64,000 nucleotides of DNA, taken from the NCBI RefSeq assembly GCF_017368475.1, contig NZ_JAFNJE010000002.1, forward strand, positions 1 through 64,000, written 5' to 3'. The DNA is from Alteromonas sp. 5E99-2 (GTDB lineage Bacteria > Pseudomonadota > Gammaproteobacteria > Enterobacterales > Alteromonadaceae). Shown one piece after another: positions 34,444-44,143 of the stretch; the first letter of the stretch is position 1; each line of letters begins with the position of its first letter. A program made the translations under genes and the position numbers. The notes under the pieces were generated by a model, which saw only the letters and a program-made list of their open reading frames with translations, did not search any database and had not been told where the DNA came from.

Positions 34444-35670
34444 ATGAATACTTTTGAATTTATCCAAATACGCCGCTTTATATTGAAACTAGGCAAGATG
34501 CTTCATAAGTATGGCTCGCCTTCGTTTCGACTCGAAACGTATTTAAGTGAAGTTGCCACGTCTTTGGGGGTCAGGTCGTCTTTTGTATCCACCCCGACCT
34601 CACTCACCATTGTATTATGGAGCGATGGCCACGAAGACGAATACAATCACTGCGCACGTATTGAGCCTGGTGAATTGGATATGAACTCTTTGTCACTGAC
34701 CGATGAACTAGCAGTAAGCTTAATTTCTGGTGATATTAGCCTTGAAGACGCAGACAAAAAACTCGATGAGATAGATGAACTTCCTAGCCCATATGGCACC
34801 TTGCTAACCGGCGGTGCTTTTGGGCTTTCAACTAGCGCGTTTTCAACACTGATGGGCGCAGGTTGGCAAGAAATACTGTGGTCTGGGGTACTTGGGATTG
34901 TGGTATATATCTGGCGACTTTGGGCTCTTCGCTCAAAACGTGTCAATTTAATGCTTGAACCAGTAGCGTCGTTTACTGTGGGTTTGGGTGCCTGTGCGAT
35001 AAGCTACTTTTTAAGTTATGAGCTAAATGTTTGGCTTATTATCTTATCTTCATTAATTATTTTAGTTCCAGGGCTGTCGTTAACCATAGGGTTAGCAGAG
35101 CTATCTTCTCGCAACCCAGTATCGGGTACGGCACGATTTATGGATGCCGTTATGCAATTATTTAAACTCTACTTTGGTGCGTTTTTGGGCGTGACCGTGG
35201 GGTATTTTATATTTGGTAAACAAGAGCTAGCCCAAGCTGAAACACTACCATTGTGGATCAATTGGGTTGGTGTGTTTTTGCTTAGCGTAGGGCTAGTTGC
35301 AATATTTCGAACTCGGCTTAAACACGTTCCTTTTGCAATATGCTCTACCTTTATTGCCTATGGAACCTCTTTTTATGCTTCGACATTTTTAGCCAACGGC
35401 ATGGGCGCATTTTTTGGCTCTTTCGCCCTTGGTGTGTTCGCCAATGTATTTTCTCGTTTTGCCAATGCGCCCTCGACCATTGTCGCTATGCACGGTTTGA
35501 TCGTACTCGTACCTGGCTCAAAAACTTATATTGGTTTGAATTCACTCATATCTGGGCAAGAATTCATTAAAGCAGACCATATCGGCCAAGAGACCTTTAT
35601 TATCTTAATGTCGCTTATCGCCGGGCTCATATTTGCTAATGTGGTTGTGCCAACGAGAAAAGCGCTTTAG
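34444..35670 (+). CDS. ThrE-type threonine/serine exporter, YjjP-YjjB fusion
   Basis: The 408-residue protein combines an N-terminal cytosolic ThrE/DUF1212 domain (HKYGSPSFRLETYL, SFVSTPTSLTI) with about nine or ten membrane segments (120-405) that include the second, DUF3815-like half (VPGSKTYIGLNSL). E. coli has these halves as YjjP and YjjB, used to export succinate; fused members export threonine and serine. Substrate here is inferred from family only. ATG lies just after AACAGGCC with a weak ribosome binding site. The gene appears monocistronic. Confidence 0.88.
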   Translation: MNTFEFIQIRRFILKLGKMLHKYGSPSFRLETYLSEVATSLGVRSSFVSTPTSLTIVLWSDGHEDEYNHCARIEPGELDMNSLSLTDELAVSLISGDISLEDADKKLDEIDELPSPYGTLLTGGAFGLSTSAFSTLMGAGWQEILWSGVLGIVVYIWRLWALRSKRVNLMLEPVASFTVGLGACAISYFLSYELNVWLIILSSLIILVPGLSLTIGLAELSSRNPVSGTARFMDAVMQLFKLYFGAFLGVTVGYFIFGKQELAQAETLPLWINWVGVFLLSVGLVAIFRTRLKHVPFAICSTFIAYGTSFYASTFLANGMGAFFGSFALGVFANVFSRFANAPSTIVAMHGLIVLVPGSKTYIGLNSLISGQEFIKADHIGQETFIILMSLIAGLIFANVVVPTRKAL

Positions 35671-35856
35671 CCGCAGTGCCTACAACGAATTTCAAACATT
35701 TAATTGTTTTTTCAGACGCCAATTCATCAATGTGTTTTGTTTCATTAATAATCAAACTAATACCGACCGTTACGGCAATAAAAATGGCGAAAGCGCATTG
35801 GTCTGCTAGTCTGTTATATCAATACACAATAAAAACAACGAGTAGGAAGAAGCAGC

Positions 35857-36417
35857 TTGTCATTTCGACATACGAAAAATGGTTTTACACTTGTAGAGCT
35901 TATTATTGTAATCGTGATACTAGGTGTGCTTGCTGTAGTGGCAGCTCCAAGATTTATTAGTTTGCAAGCCGACGCAGAAGCCGCAGCATTAAATGGCTTT
36001 ACTTCTGCATTAGTGTCAACCAATCAATTAATTAGAGCCCAAGCGATATTACAAGGGCAAGAAAACCTAGAAGATGGAAGCATAGAATTAGACGATGGCA
36101 CTATGCTTTCCACTCGTTTTGGTTACATCACCTTCGATAACAATACCACCGGAGGAGATAGTTTGATTAGTGTGCTAAATGTAGACATTTGTCATCATCA
36201 AAGAAATGGCAATTTATGCTCGGCAGATGAAGTGCCTGACTTCATTTATGATTTAGATACCATTGCTGGTGAATTGGTAACTCGCATTTTTTTCGGTCGC
36301 AGAATAGATACAGACCGAGGCCCAGATTCAAACCAAATAGAATGCCGCTTAGATTATATTGCCCCCGACACCGCAAATGAATCACCTCAATACGATGTGT
36401 TTACAAGCGAGTGCTAA
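35857..36417 (+). CDS. Orphan type IV prepilin-like protein, TTG start
   Basis: The 186-residue protein has the type III signal: a short basic leader then GFTLVELIIVIVILGVLAVVAAPRF (cleavage by prepilin peptidase between G and F; E at +5). The mature part has paired cysteines (CHHQRNGNLC region, and two near the C terminus) that could form disulfides. MSHA-like pilins and general-secretion pseudopilins look alike here. The start is TTG at 35857, preceded by AGGAAG; no upstream ATG in frame. No other pilus or secretion genes are in the window, so partner machinery must lie elsewhere. Confidence 0.85.
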   Translation: MSFRHTKNGFTLVELIIVIVILGVLAVVAAPRFISLQADAEAAALNGFTSALVSTNQLIRAQAILQGQENLEDGSIELDDGTMLSTRFGYITFDNNTTGGDSLISVLNVDICHHQRNGNLCSADEVPDFIYDLDTIAGELVTRIFFGRRIDTDRGPDSNQIECRLDYIAPDTANESPQYDVFTSEC

Positions 36418-36589
36418 CATGTAAGTTTTACTCAAAATGCCGTTATCAATCTCAGTTGATTAGATATCATTATGACCTTGGAAACAATCGCACAACGATA
36501 CCTAACCCAACCGTATTATTAGACCATCCATTTTAAACTTTTCGAGTATGCCCAACTGTAAAAATAGACGTTTTAATGTTGGTCCGTAA

Positions 36590-36865
36590 TTAGACTAGAT
36601 GGAATTGGCTTTTCATTCCTTCTTCGCGCAAAGGAATAATAGCTTGGTATTCTGCACTGTTATACCAGTCTGTCGCACTTTTTTTGTCCGGAAATTCGAT
36701 AACTGCTTTCATTGAGTGAGTCAATTCACCATGCAATGACTCTGTCGCGCCTTTCGCAATAAACTCACCATTGAAAAGCTTTAATGTGTCCGCGGCAAGG
36801 GCACTGTATTCAGTGAGAGATGTTTTGTTAACTGGGGTTAGATCAACGATGATGAGTGTTTTCAT
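36590..36865 (-). CDS. DUF1330 family protein
   Basis: The 91-residue protein shows the dimeric ferredoxin-like alpha/beta-barrel pattern of DUF1330: VDLTPVNKTSLTEYSALA, NGEFIAKG, VIEFPDKKSATDWYNSAEYQAIIPLRE. Function is unknown; related folds act as mono-oxygenases or simple binding proteins. It diverges from a LysR gene with about 104 bases between, a layout that suggests it is that regulator's target. GGAAAAGAAC precedes the ATG as ribosome binding site. Confidence 0.9.
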   Translation of the reverse strand: MKTLIIVDLTPVNKTSLTEYSALAADTLKLFNGEFIAKGATESLHGELTHSMKAVIEFPDKKSATDWYNSAEYQAIIPLREEGMKSQFHLV

Positions 36866-36969
36866 GTTCTTTTCCTGACTTATGAACCATGGGTTAATTT
36901 AGTTGACACAGATTAAGCCTGTTAAGTAAATTGAACAACAACCAATAAATTAACTCTTTGTTTAAAAAT

Positions 36970-37872
36970 ATGAACAGCATAAAATTAGCTCCTTTGTTAC
37001 TTATTTTTGTTGAAGTAGCCCATAAACGCTCGTATACGGCGGCGGCTAAAAAATTAAGATTAAGTAAATCCGCCATTAGCCAGCAAATTAAACGTTTGGA
37101 AGAGGCTACCGGACAGCAGCTATTAATACGCAATACCCGCGGTGTCGTGCTAACAGCAGTAGGAGAAGCATTACTTGCTCGTAGTGAGTTGCTTAGTGAG
37201 CAACTTAACATGACCCTAACAGAACTAGACAGTGCCAAAGAGCAACCCAGTGGGGCTTTCAAAATATCCATTCCGCCCTTTTTTGAAAACGATATTGTTA
37301 TTCCTGCGTTAAAACAGTTCTGTTTAGAATTCCCTAAATTAAAACCAGAAGTGGTGATTGCAGGAGAATGGCAAGATCTCATCGACAACCAATTAGATGC
37401 AGCTATTTTTGGTGGGGATATAAAAGATTGCGACTATCGGGCGTTATCCATAGGAAAAGTATCGGAAATATTTTGTGCATCACCTCGTTATATAAAACAG
37501 CACGGTGAATTAAATCACTTTGCCGATTTGTCTGATCACAAATTCATTGCGACTGCTTGGCAACACGGCACATTGCAGCTTTTTGATAATCAGCAGAACA
37601 ATAAACAACTGTTTGAAGTTGAACATTACGCTAAGGTAAACACAGTAACCACCGCCTTAGAAATGATACTAAATGATGTTGGTGTCGCTTTATTTCCCGA
37701 GTTTTTGGCAACCTCTTATTTAGCCAATGGGCGAATGGTTCGAGTTTTACCACGCTTTCGCGGTCGAGCGTGGCATTTTTATTTTTTACATCAGTACAAA
37801 GGTGAAAAGCCCATTCACATAACGCGTTTTTATCAACTATTTTGTCATTACTTTGCTAAAGCAAATGGGTGA
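36970..37872 (+). CDS. LysR-family transcriptional regulator
   Basis: The 300-residue regulator has the winged helix-turn-helix (about 6-62; KRSYTAAAKKLRLSKSAISQQIKRLEEATGQQLLIRNTRGVVLT) and an effector domain typical of the CrgA-like group of LysR proteins (GAFKISIPPFFENDIVIPAL). The ATG at 36970 is preferred over a TTG four codons upstream. It diverges from the DUF1330 gene and likely controls it. Its 3' end is 11 bases from the convergent cusA gene. Confidence 0.9.
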   Translation: MNSIKLAPLLLIFVEVAHKRSYTAAAKKLRLSKSAISQQIKRLEEATGQQLLIRNTRGVVLTAVGEALLARSELLSEQLNMTLTELDSAKEQPSGAFKISIPPFFENDIVIPALKQFCLEFPKLKPEVVIAGEWQDLIDNQLDAAIFGGDIKDCDYRALSIGKVSEIFCASPRYIKQHGELNHFADLSDHKFIATAWQHGTLQLFDNQQNNKQLFEVEHYAKVNTVTTALEMILNDVGVALFPEFLATSYLANGRMVRVLPRFRGRAWHFYFLHQYKGEKPIHITRFYQLFCHYFAKANG

Positions 37873-37883
37873 CGCACACATGT

Positions 37884-40800
37884 TTAGATATTCGTTTTAT
37901 TTTTAGAGCCAGAACGCCATAAATAAAACGCGGCAGGTATTACAAACAAGGTTAAAAGAACAGCACTCAACATTCCCCCAACCATAGGCGCTGCAATCCG
38001 GCTCATCACTTCCGAGCCCGTTCCTGAACCAAATAAAATGGGCAATAACCCCACGATAATCGCCGCAGCAGTCATCATTACAGGACGAATACGCAGACCC
38101 GCCCCACGTTCAATGGCCTTAATCAAATGGGCGTTAGTCAAAGGTACATTCTTTGTTTTATGGTCATGCAATAATTCATCGTAGGCTTTATTCAAATACA
38201 CCAGCATGATCACGCCAATTTCTACCGCAACTCCAGCTAAAGCAATAAAGCCAACACCTACTGCCACAGAAAAATGGAAATCGGCTAGATAAATTAACCA
38301 AACACTACCAACCATAGCGAACGGCAGTGTCCCCATAATAATGGCAACTTCAAAAAAACGTTTAAAATTCAAATACAATAAAATGACAATAATGCACAAC
38401 GTCAGCGGAATAACATACGCCAACTTAGCTTTAGCCCGCTGCATATACTCATACTGCCCTGCCCAAGTGATCGAATATCCAACGGGTAACACGATATTGT
38501 CGCTCACAACCTGCTGTGCGCGTTCAACATAGGTTCCAACATCAATATCTTCTATATCAATTAACGACCAACCGTTCAGTCGTGCATTTTCTGATTTAAT
38601 CCCGTTGGGACCATCTTCAACATACACATAGGCAAGATCACCTAAGGAAATTCGCTGCCCAGTAGGAGTGACAATAGGCAACACAGATAATTGCTCTGGC
38701 GAATTACGATAATCTTGCGGATAACGTAAATTCACAGGGTAGCGCTCTAAACCTTCTACAGCTTGGGTAACATTAACACCGCCAATGGCAGTGGCGATCA
38801 CTTGTTGTACGTCACTGATATTGAGCCCGTAACGAGCAGCCTCTTCCCGCTGAATATCTATATTGATGTACCTGCCCCCGCTCACTCTTTCAGAATAAAC
38901 CGAAGCGGTACCGGGCACATCCCTTAAAATCACTTCTAATTGTTGACCTATCTTCTGTATCGTCGATAAATCAGGCCCCGCTATCTTTATGCCTACCGGT
39001 GTTTTTATTCCTGTTGCTAGCATATCAATACGGGTTTTTATGGGCATCACCCAAGTATTCGTCACACCAGGGAAGCGTATTAATTCGTCGAGCTCTTTTC
39101 GCAAGCTTTCAGAACTCACGCCCGGTCTCCATTGTTCTTTAGGTTTAAGTTGAATAAAGGTTTCAATCATAGTTAAAGGCGCAGGGTCCGTTGCGGTTTC
39201 TGCTCTACCCACTTTGCCTAACACGGTTTTCACCTCAGGAAGGGTTCGGATTAGCTTGTCGGTTTGTTGAAGTAACTGCCTTGCTTGTCCTATTGAAATA
39301 CCTGAGTAAGTGGTTGGCATGTACATTAAGTCGCCTTCATCAAGGGGGGGAATGAATTCACTGCCTATTTTGTTGATTGGGTACATACCCAGACAAAGTA
39401 CAATTAACGCTGACACTAAGGTGGTTTTTGGAAAACGCAAAACCCTTTGTAGCAGAGGCATATAAACAAAGGTTAACAAACGATTTATTGGGTTTTTATG
39501 TTCGGGTAGTACTTTACCGCGGATGAAATAGCCCATTAACACAGGCACCAATGTTACCGCCAGCGCGGCAGATGCGGCCATTGCATAGGTTTTAGTAAAC
39601 GCCAGAGGTGCAAACATTCGGCCTTCTTGGGCTTCTAACGTAAAAATAGGCAGAAAACTCACCGTAATAATTAGTAAGCTAAAAAATAATGCAGGCCCCA
39701 CTTCACTGGCTGATTGTGTAACCAATTGCCACCGATTTTCTTTAGTTAAGGGCATAGCCTCCATATGCTTGTGCATGTTTTCTATCATCACTATAGCACC
39801 GTCAATCATAGCGCCAATCGCAATCGCTATGCCGCCTAGAGACATAATATTTGCGTTAAGCCCTTGTATCGACATTATGATAAAGGCTACGAAAATTCCC
39901 ACAGGTAAACTAATGATTGCTACTAAAGATGAGCGTACATGAAATAAGAACACCACACACACCAGTGCGACAACCGCAAACTCTTCTAGAAGCTTATGAA
40001 CTAAGTTACTAACTGCATTTTCGATTAACCTAGAACGGTCATAAACGGGCACAATTTCGACGCCTTTTGGTAACCCTTTTTTCAATTCTTCAAGCTTTTG
40101 CTTTACCCCTTCAATAACCTGTTGCGCATTTTCGCCATAGCGCATCACAATAATACCCCCAACAGTTTCGCCCTCACCATTAAGCTCAGCTACACCGCGA
40201 CGCATTTGAGGACCGGTAACAATCTCTGCGACGTCTTTGAGCCTTAAAGGGACTCCATTTTTATTAGTGCCCAATGGGATTTGGGCCAAGTCATCAATAC
40301 TTTCAATATAGCCAGTAACACGAACCATATATTCGGCCTCGGCCATTTCAATTACCGATGCGCCAATTTCTTGATTGCCCCGTTGCATGGCATTTTGAAT
40401 GTGAGATAACGGAATATTAAAAGCACGCAAACGCTCAGGGTCCACTTGCACTTGATATTGTTTAACTACCCCTCCTAATGGCGCAACTTCAGAAACACCG
40501 TCAACTGTTTGCAATTCATATTTTAAAAACCAATCTTGAAGGCTTCGCAATTGACTTAAGTCATGTTGTCCCGTTTTATCAGTTAAAGCATACAAGTAAA
40601 CCCAACCTACGCCTGACGCGTCTGGCCCAAGCTGCGGCACAACATTATTGGGTAATTGAGGCGAGACTTGATTGAGGTATTCCAACACCCTCGAACGAGC
40701 CCAATAGATATCGGTCTCTTCATTAAAAATCACATACACATAAGAATCACCAAAAAATGAAAAACCTCTTACTGTTACCGCTCCGGGCACCGAAAGCATG

Positions 40801-41015
40801 GCACTGCTAATAGGGTAAGTCACTTGATCTTCTATAACTTGAGGGGCTTGACCGGGGTAGCTGGTTTTTATGATAACTTGTACGTCTGATAAATCAGGTA
40901 AGGCATCTACTGGCGTGTGTTTAATTGAGTACAGGCCAGCGATAACGATGGCAATAGTGGCGAATAATACAAGAAAACGATGGCCCACAGACCAACGAAT
41001 AACCGATACAATCAT
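37884..41015 (-). CDS. cusA: Copper/silver RND efflux pump CusA
   Basis: CusA is the proton-driven inner-membrane pump of the Cus system. The 1043-residue protein has 12 membrane helices and two large periplasmic loops. The methionine ladder of Cu(I)/Ag(I) pumps is kept: DLMYMPTTYSG, TMIETFIQLKPKEQWR and IDMLATGIKTPVG carry the Met residues that correspond to the E. coli CusA triad (573, 623, 672). The TM4 proton-relay aspartate is in GAMIDGAIVMIENMHK. The CzcA-like divalent-metal pattern is not seen. It overlaps cusB by 4 bases (ATGA) and ends the operon. Confidence 0.95.
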   Translation of the reverse strand: MIVSVIRWSVGHRFLVLFATIAIVIAGLYSIKHTPVDALPDLSDVQVIIKTSYPGQAPQVIEDQVTYPISSAMLSVPGAVTVRGFSFFGDSYVYVIFNEETDIYWARSRVLEYLNQVSPQLPNNVVPQLGPDASGVGWVYLYALTDKTGQHDLSQLRSLQDWFLKYELQTVDGVSEVAPLGGVVKQYQVQVDPERLRAFNIPLSHIQNAMQRGNQEIGASVIEMAEAEYMVRVTGYIESIDDLAQIPLGTNKNGVPLRLKDVAEIVTGPQMRRGVAELNGEGETVGGIIVMRYGENAQQVIEGVKQKLEELKKGLPKGVEIVPVYDRSRLIENAVSNLVHKLLEEFAVVALVCVVFLFHVRSSLVAIISLPVGIFVAFIIMSIQGLNANIMSLGGIAIAIGAMIDGAIVMIENMHKHMEAMPLTKENRWQLVTQSASEVGPALFFSLLIITVSFLPIFTLEAQEGRMFAPLAFTKTYAMAASAALAVTLVPVLMGYFIRGKVLPEHKNPINRLLTFVYMPLLQRVLRFPKTTLVSALIVLCLGMYPINKIGSEFIPPLDEGDLMYMPTTYSGISIGQARQLLQQTDKLIRTLPEVKTVLGKVGRAETATDPAPLTMIETFIQLKPKEQWRPGVSSESLRKELDELIRFPGVTNTWVMPIKTRIDMLATGIKTPVGIKIAGPDLSTIQKIGQQLEVILRDVPGTASVYSERVSGGRYINIDIQREEAARYGLNISDVQQVIATAIGGVNVTQAVEGLERYPVNLRYPQDYRNSPEQLSVLPIVTPTGQRISLGDLAYVYVEDGPNGIKSENARLNGWSLIDIEDIDVGTYVERAQQVVSDNIVLPVGYSITWAGQYEYMQRAKAKLAYVIPLTLCIIVILLYLNFKRFFEVAIIMGTLPFAMVGSVWLIYLADFHFSVAVGVGFIALAGVAVEIGVIMLVYLNKAYDELLHDHKTKNVPLTNAHLIKAIERGAGLRIRPVMMTAAAIIVGLLPILFGSGTGSEVMSRIAAPMVGGMLSAVLLTLFVIPAAFYLWRSGSKNKTNI

Positions 41016-42559
41016 AATGCCGACTCCATTGTATCAGCAGCCATAACCTTAGTTTTGTTCACAGGTTCGATATGGCTTAACGTTAAAATTCCGCTGTGAA
41101 TCTGTATGGTGAAATTGACCTTCATCCCCACTTTCAAATTAGTTAGATTTACGCCTTTAGCTACGCTGAAATCAAGAACTTGTGCAGGCCTGTTCCATTT
41201 TTCTATTGCGTCAGTGTGGATCGTGATCAGGGGGGCTGCTGTCTTATCTTTCATTGAACTCTGCCCCATGCTGTGTTTAGAAACAGGTATATCAGTGATG
41301 GTTTTGATAACGCCAGATGCATGAGCTGAACGCACTACATTTGCGTGAGACATGCGTTGAAAATCAGATGATTTACTGGATTCAGAGTCTAATAAAAATT
41401 GTGCCGAAGTCACTACTTCTTCGCCTTGCTCCAATCCATATAAGATTTCAGCATGATTGCTGTTGTACCTGCCAACAATAACTTCAATAGATTTAAACTG
41501 CCCATCACCTAAAGCTAAAACAACACGATCTTGAAACCCTGTCCTAATCACAGCTTCTTTTGGGATCACTAAGGCTTTTTCGTCTCGACGAGAATGAAGG
41601 GTTACATCAGCAAACATGTTCGGTCTTAGCTCGCCAGCTCCGTTGTTAAAACGCAGCCTCACTTTTAAGGTGCGAGTGTGCATATCAAGAGTAGGATAAA
41701 GATAATCAACCTTTCCTCTCCACGTTTTTCTAGGCCCAGAACTGAGGGTCATAGTAACGTCATCACCTACACCCACCTGTTGAGTTTGTTGCTCAAAGAG
41801 TTCCGCATTCACCCAAACCGTAGATAAATCGGCAATGGACATCAGCTCATCGCTGAGATTAGCGTAAAAGCCTTCTCTGATATTTAACGCCTTAACGATC
41901 CCGCTTTGAGGCGAGAAAAACGTAACGTTTTGCATCAATTGCTTAGTGGTTTTTAACTGTTTAAGTGCCGTTTCAGGTAGTTGTAAGGCCCTTAGACGGT
42001 TTTCCGCAGCTTTGATTAATGGCGTGTTTTTACGCTCTAAAGCGAGTAACAACTCTTCTTGGGCATTCACCAGTTCAGGAGAGTAAATGGTATATAAAGG
42101 GTCTCCTTTGCTCACTAAGTTACCTTGCGCTTTAACATGCAAGGTTTCTATCCACCCCGTTACCCTTGGATGAATATGGACTATTTTTTCTTCATCATAG
42201 CCAACATACCCTACTGTTGTGATGTCAGTATTAAACCTTTGAAAGCCAACCTTCGCAGTGCGTACACCTATGTTATTAACAACGTCTGGCGATATACGAA
42301 TAGTGCCTTTATCATCCTGAGCGTCTTGATGACTATTGCCATAAACAGGTACTAAATCCATTCCCATAGGGGATTTTCCAGGTTCATCTTTGCGAAAATC
42401 AGGGTCCATCGGCGCAACCCAATAAAGCGGTTCGTTTTCCATTGTCGGTTTATAAGTTGAGCTGTCAGCGTGCTCTGGCGTAAAAACACAATAAGCGACA
42501 AAAGAAATCGCTATACCAAACGCAGTCCCAAATAAAATAAACTTAATAGTGTTACTCAT
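41012..42559 (-). CDS. cusB: Cus-type periplasmic adaptor with fused CusF-like domain
   Basis: CusB connects CusA with CusC. The 515-residue protein has an N-terminal membrane anchor (about 5-25), a heavy-metal-binding motif YWVAPMDPDFRKDEPGKSPMGMDLVPV (about 46-73), the lipoyl, helical hairpin and barrel domains, and a C-terminal CusF-like domain (about 415-505). In the CusF part the histidine of ITIHTDAIEKW is kept, but the two methionines and the capping tryptophan position of E. coli CusF align with Gln, Leu and Arg (WNRPAQVLDF), so the standard Cu/Ag site appears lost. It overlaps cusA by 4 bases; cusC is upstream with one base shared. Confidence 0.92.
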   Translation of the reverse strand: MSNTIKFILFGTAFGIAISFVAYCVFTPEHADSSTYKPTMENEPLYWVAPMDPDFRKDEPGKSPMGMDLVPVYGNSHQDAQDDKGTIRISPDVVNNIGVRTAKVGFQRFNTDITTVGYVGYDEEKIVHIHPRVTGWIETLHVKAQGNLVSKGDPLYTIYSPELVNAQEELLLALERKNTPLIKAAENRLRALQLPETALKQLKTTKQLMQNVTFFSPQSGIVKALNIREGFYANLSDELMSIADLSTVWVNAELFEQQTQQVGVGDDVTMTLSSGPRKTWRGKVDYLYPTLDMHTRTLKVRLRFNNGAGELRPNMFADVTLHSRRDEKALVIPKEAVIRTGFQDRVVLALGDGQFKSIEVIVGRYNSNHAEILYGLEQGEEVVTSAQFLLDSESSKSSDFQRMSHANVVRSAHASGVIKTITDIPVSKHSMGQSSMKDKTAAPLITIHTDAIEKWNRPAQVLDFSVAKGVNLTNLKVGMKVNFTIQIHSGILTLSHIEPVNKTKVMAADTMESAL

Positions 42560-44001
42560 TACAATTCTCCAGAAGTCGAAACCTGATTGGGCTTCTTCGA
42601 AATTGTGTCCGACAAATACACAGAACTCGGTGTATAACCATCAACAAATAGATAATTCAATTCAAGGTGTAGCTTTTGCTCTTCTACCTGAATGGTTAAT
42701 TGGTCAATCTCTGCGTGTAAAACGGCAATATGGGCTTTTACAGCTTCAGAAAAAGAACTGCTTTCATTGGTATAGGCCGTTAACAAGGTTTGTGCGTGTT
42801 CTCGCAATTGCGGCAGTAGCTGGTTTTCGTAACGCAACTTTCTTCTTTTTAAACGCTGCAAGCGGCCTTTCGCACTGGAGAAAGAACCTAAAAACTCTCG
42901 CATTATTAGGTATTTTTCAACTTTAATAGATTCTGAATAAGCAATGGCCGATTGAACGTCTTTGTCTTGTTTATTTTCAGTAAACAAGGGAAGATCAAAA
43001 GAGACACCCACAGAAAGTAGATCTGCTCGGTTTCTTCCAAGCAAATCATCTCTTCTGTGACCATAGCTGGCTTTTAACTCCCACTCAGGCTTATATTTTT
43101 GCCTAGCCAGCTCAACGCCCAATACAGTGGCATTCACTTTCTTATCGATGGCAATCACCCCGGGATGACGTTCAAAATGGCGAATAAGTTTTTCTGGCTC
43201 AGCCCAGTCATTGTCATTAACTACAGCGCAATTGAGTAAAGGAACAAGAGGAAGATTTTCGCTTAACGTCATGTTGTGAAACTGGTTCGAACTTACACTC
43301 AAATTTTCAGTTTCACTGTCCCCTGTTGGCAAATATGCCAACCATTGTAACAACTGCCCTTCATAACCTTGTTTGTGTTGCACGAGTTGATCTAAGCGGT
43401 CTTCCAAACGCGTTAGCTCTATTTGCGCGCCAACAATATCTTGTTGACGGCTATTCGTTAACGCCGAGCCATAGCTTTTTTCTGAAACAGAAATGAGCTG
43501 CTCAAACAAAGGCTCATGCTTCTCAATTAATTTGATTGTGTTTTGTACTCGATATAAGTCTAACCACAATTTGCCTACAGTAACCGCGACCTTAGCTTGT
43601 CGGTCTTTACGTTGAAATGGAAACCCTTGGCTTTGCGCTTGCAATTGCTGGCTCTTTAATTTTAATGAACGGCCTCTAGGAAGAACTTGTGCCACTCCCA
43701 CTTTTGTTTGCGTCATCCCTTCTTGATTAAAGTCAAAACCGTCTGTGGGGTTGTTAATAAAATCGATTGACACTTTAGGGTCAGGTAAAGTGTTTGCAGA
43801 AACACTTTTTAATTCAATAGAACGTTGTTCGTGCTCATTACCTGACAGCCAAGGGTCATTTTGCTGCGCAATACGTATGGTGTTATCAAACGTCATGGCT
43901 ATTTGATTCGTTGGCAGTGAAGAACCATTGACATAAAAACTGAAAAATAAGGTCACTAAGAGTAAAACGCACTTTTTACTCTTTATTTGAAAGAAAAACA
44001 T
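42559..44001 (-). CDS. cusC: Outer membrane efflux protein CusC-like
   Basis: The 480-residue TolC-family protein has a signal peptide (hydrophobic about 8-24, cut near VNGS) and the outer-membrane-efflux repeats of two halves, with TFDNTIRIAQQNDPWL at the beginning and coiled helices to the end. It forms the channel for CusBA. The ATG at 44001 has GGAGG 5 bases upstream; an ATG 11 codons upstream (44034) is less favourable. It is probably co-transcribed with the small Cys-rich gene upstream. Confidence 0.88.
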   Translation of the reverse strand: MFFFQIKSKKCVLLLVTLFFSFYVNGSSLPTNQIAMTFDNTIRIAQQNDPWLSGNEHEQRSIELKSVSANTLPDPKVSIDFINNPTDGFDFNQEGMTQTKVGVAQVLPRGRSLKLKSQQLQAQSQGFPFQRKDRQAKVAVTVGKLWLDLYRVQNTIKLIEKHEPLFEQLISVSEKSYGSALTNSRQQDIVGAQIELTRLEDRLDQLVQHKQGYEGQLLQWLAYLPTGDSETENLSVSSNQFHNMTLSENLPLVPLLNCAVVNDNDWAEPEKLIRHFERHPGVIAIDKKVNATVLGVELARQKYKPEWELKASYGHRRDDLLGRNRADLLSVGVSFDLPLFTENKQDKDVQSAIAYSESIKVEKYLIMREFLGSFSSAKGRLQRLKRRKLRYENQLLPQLREHAQTLLTAYTNESSSFSEAVKAHIAVLHAEIDQLTIQVEEQKLHLELNYLFVDGYTPSSVYLSDTISKKPNQVSTSGEL

Positions 44002-44143
44002 AACCCCTCCAATAGGGATAACAAGGAATCGCAAACGAACTAAGTACTCTATAAAGCGTATAAAAATACGCGAACGAGTTACCTAATTAACACAGTATAA
44101 AAATAAATAAATGCACCAAAATTTGGGCGCAAAAATACTGTAA

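Noticed and set aside
35676-35960. Open reading frame of 94 codons overlapping the prepilin start
   Set aside because: It overlaps the well-supported prepilin gene in another frame, has unusual composition and no ribosome binding site.
41012-42559. Separate cusF gene
   Set aside because: The CusF-like region is in frame with cusB without a stop or new start; it is a fused domain.
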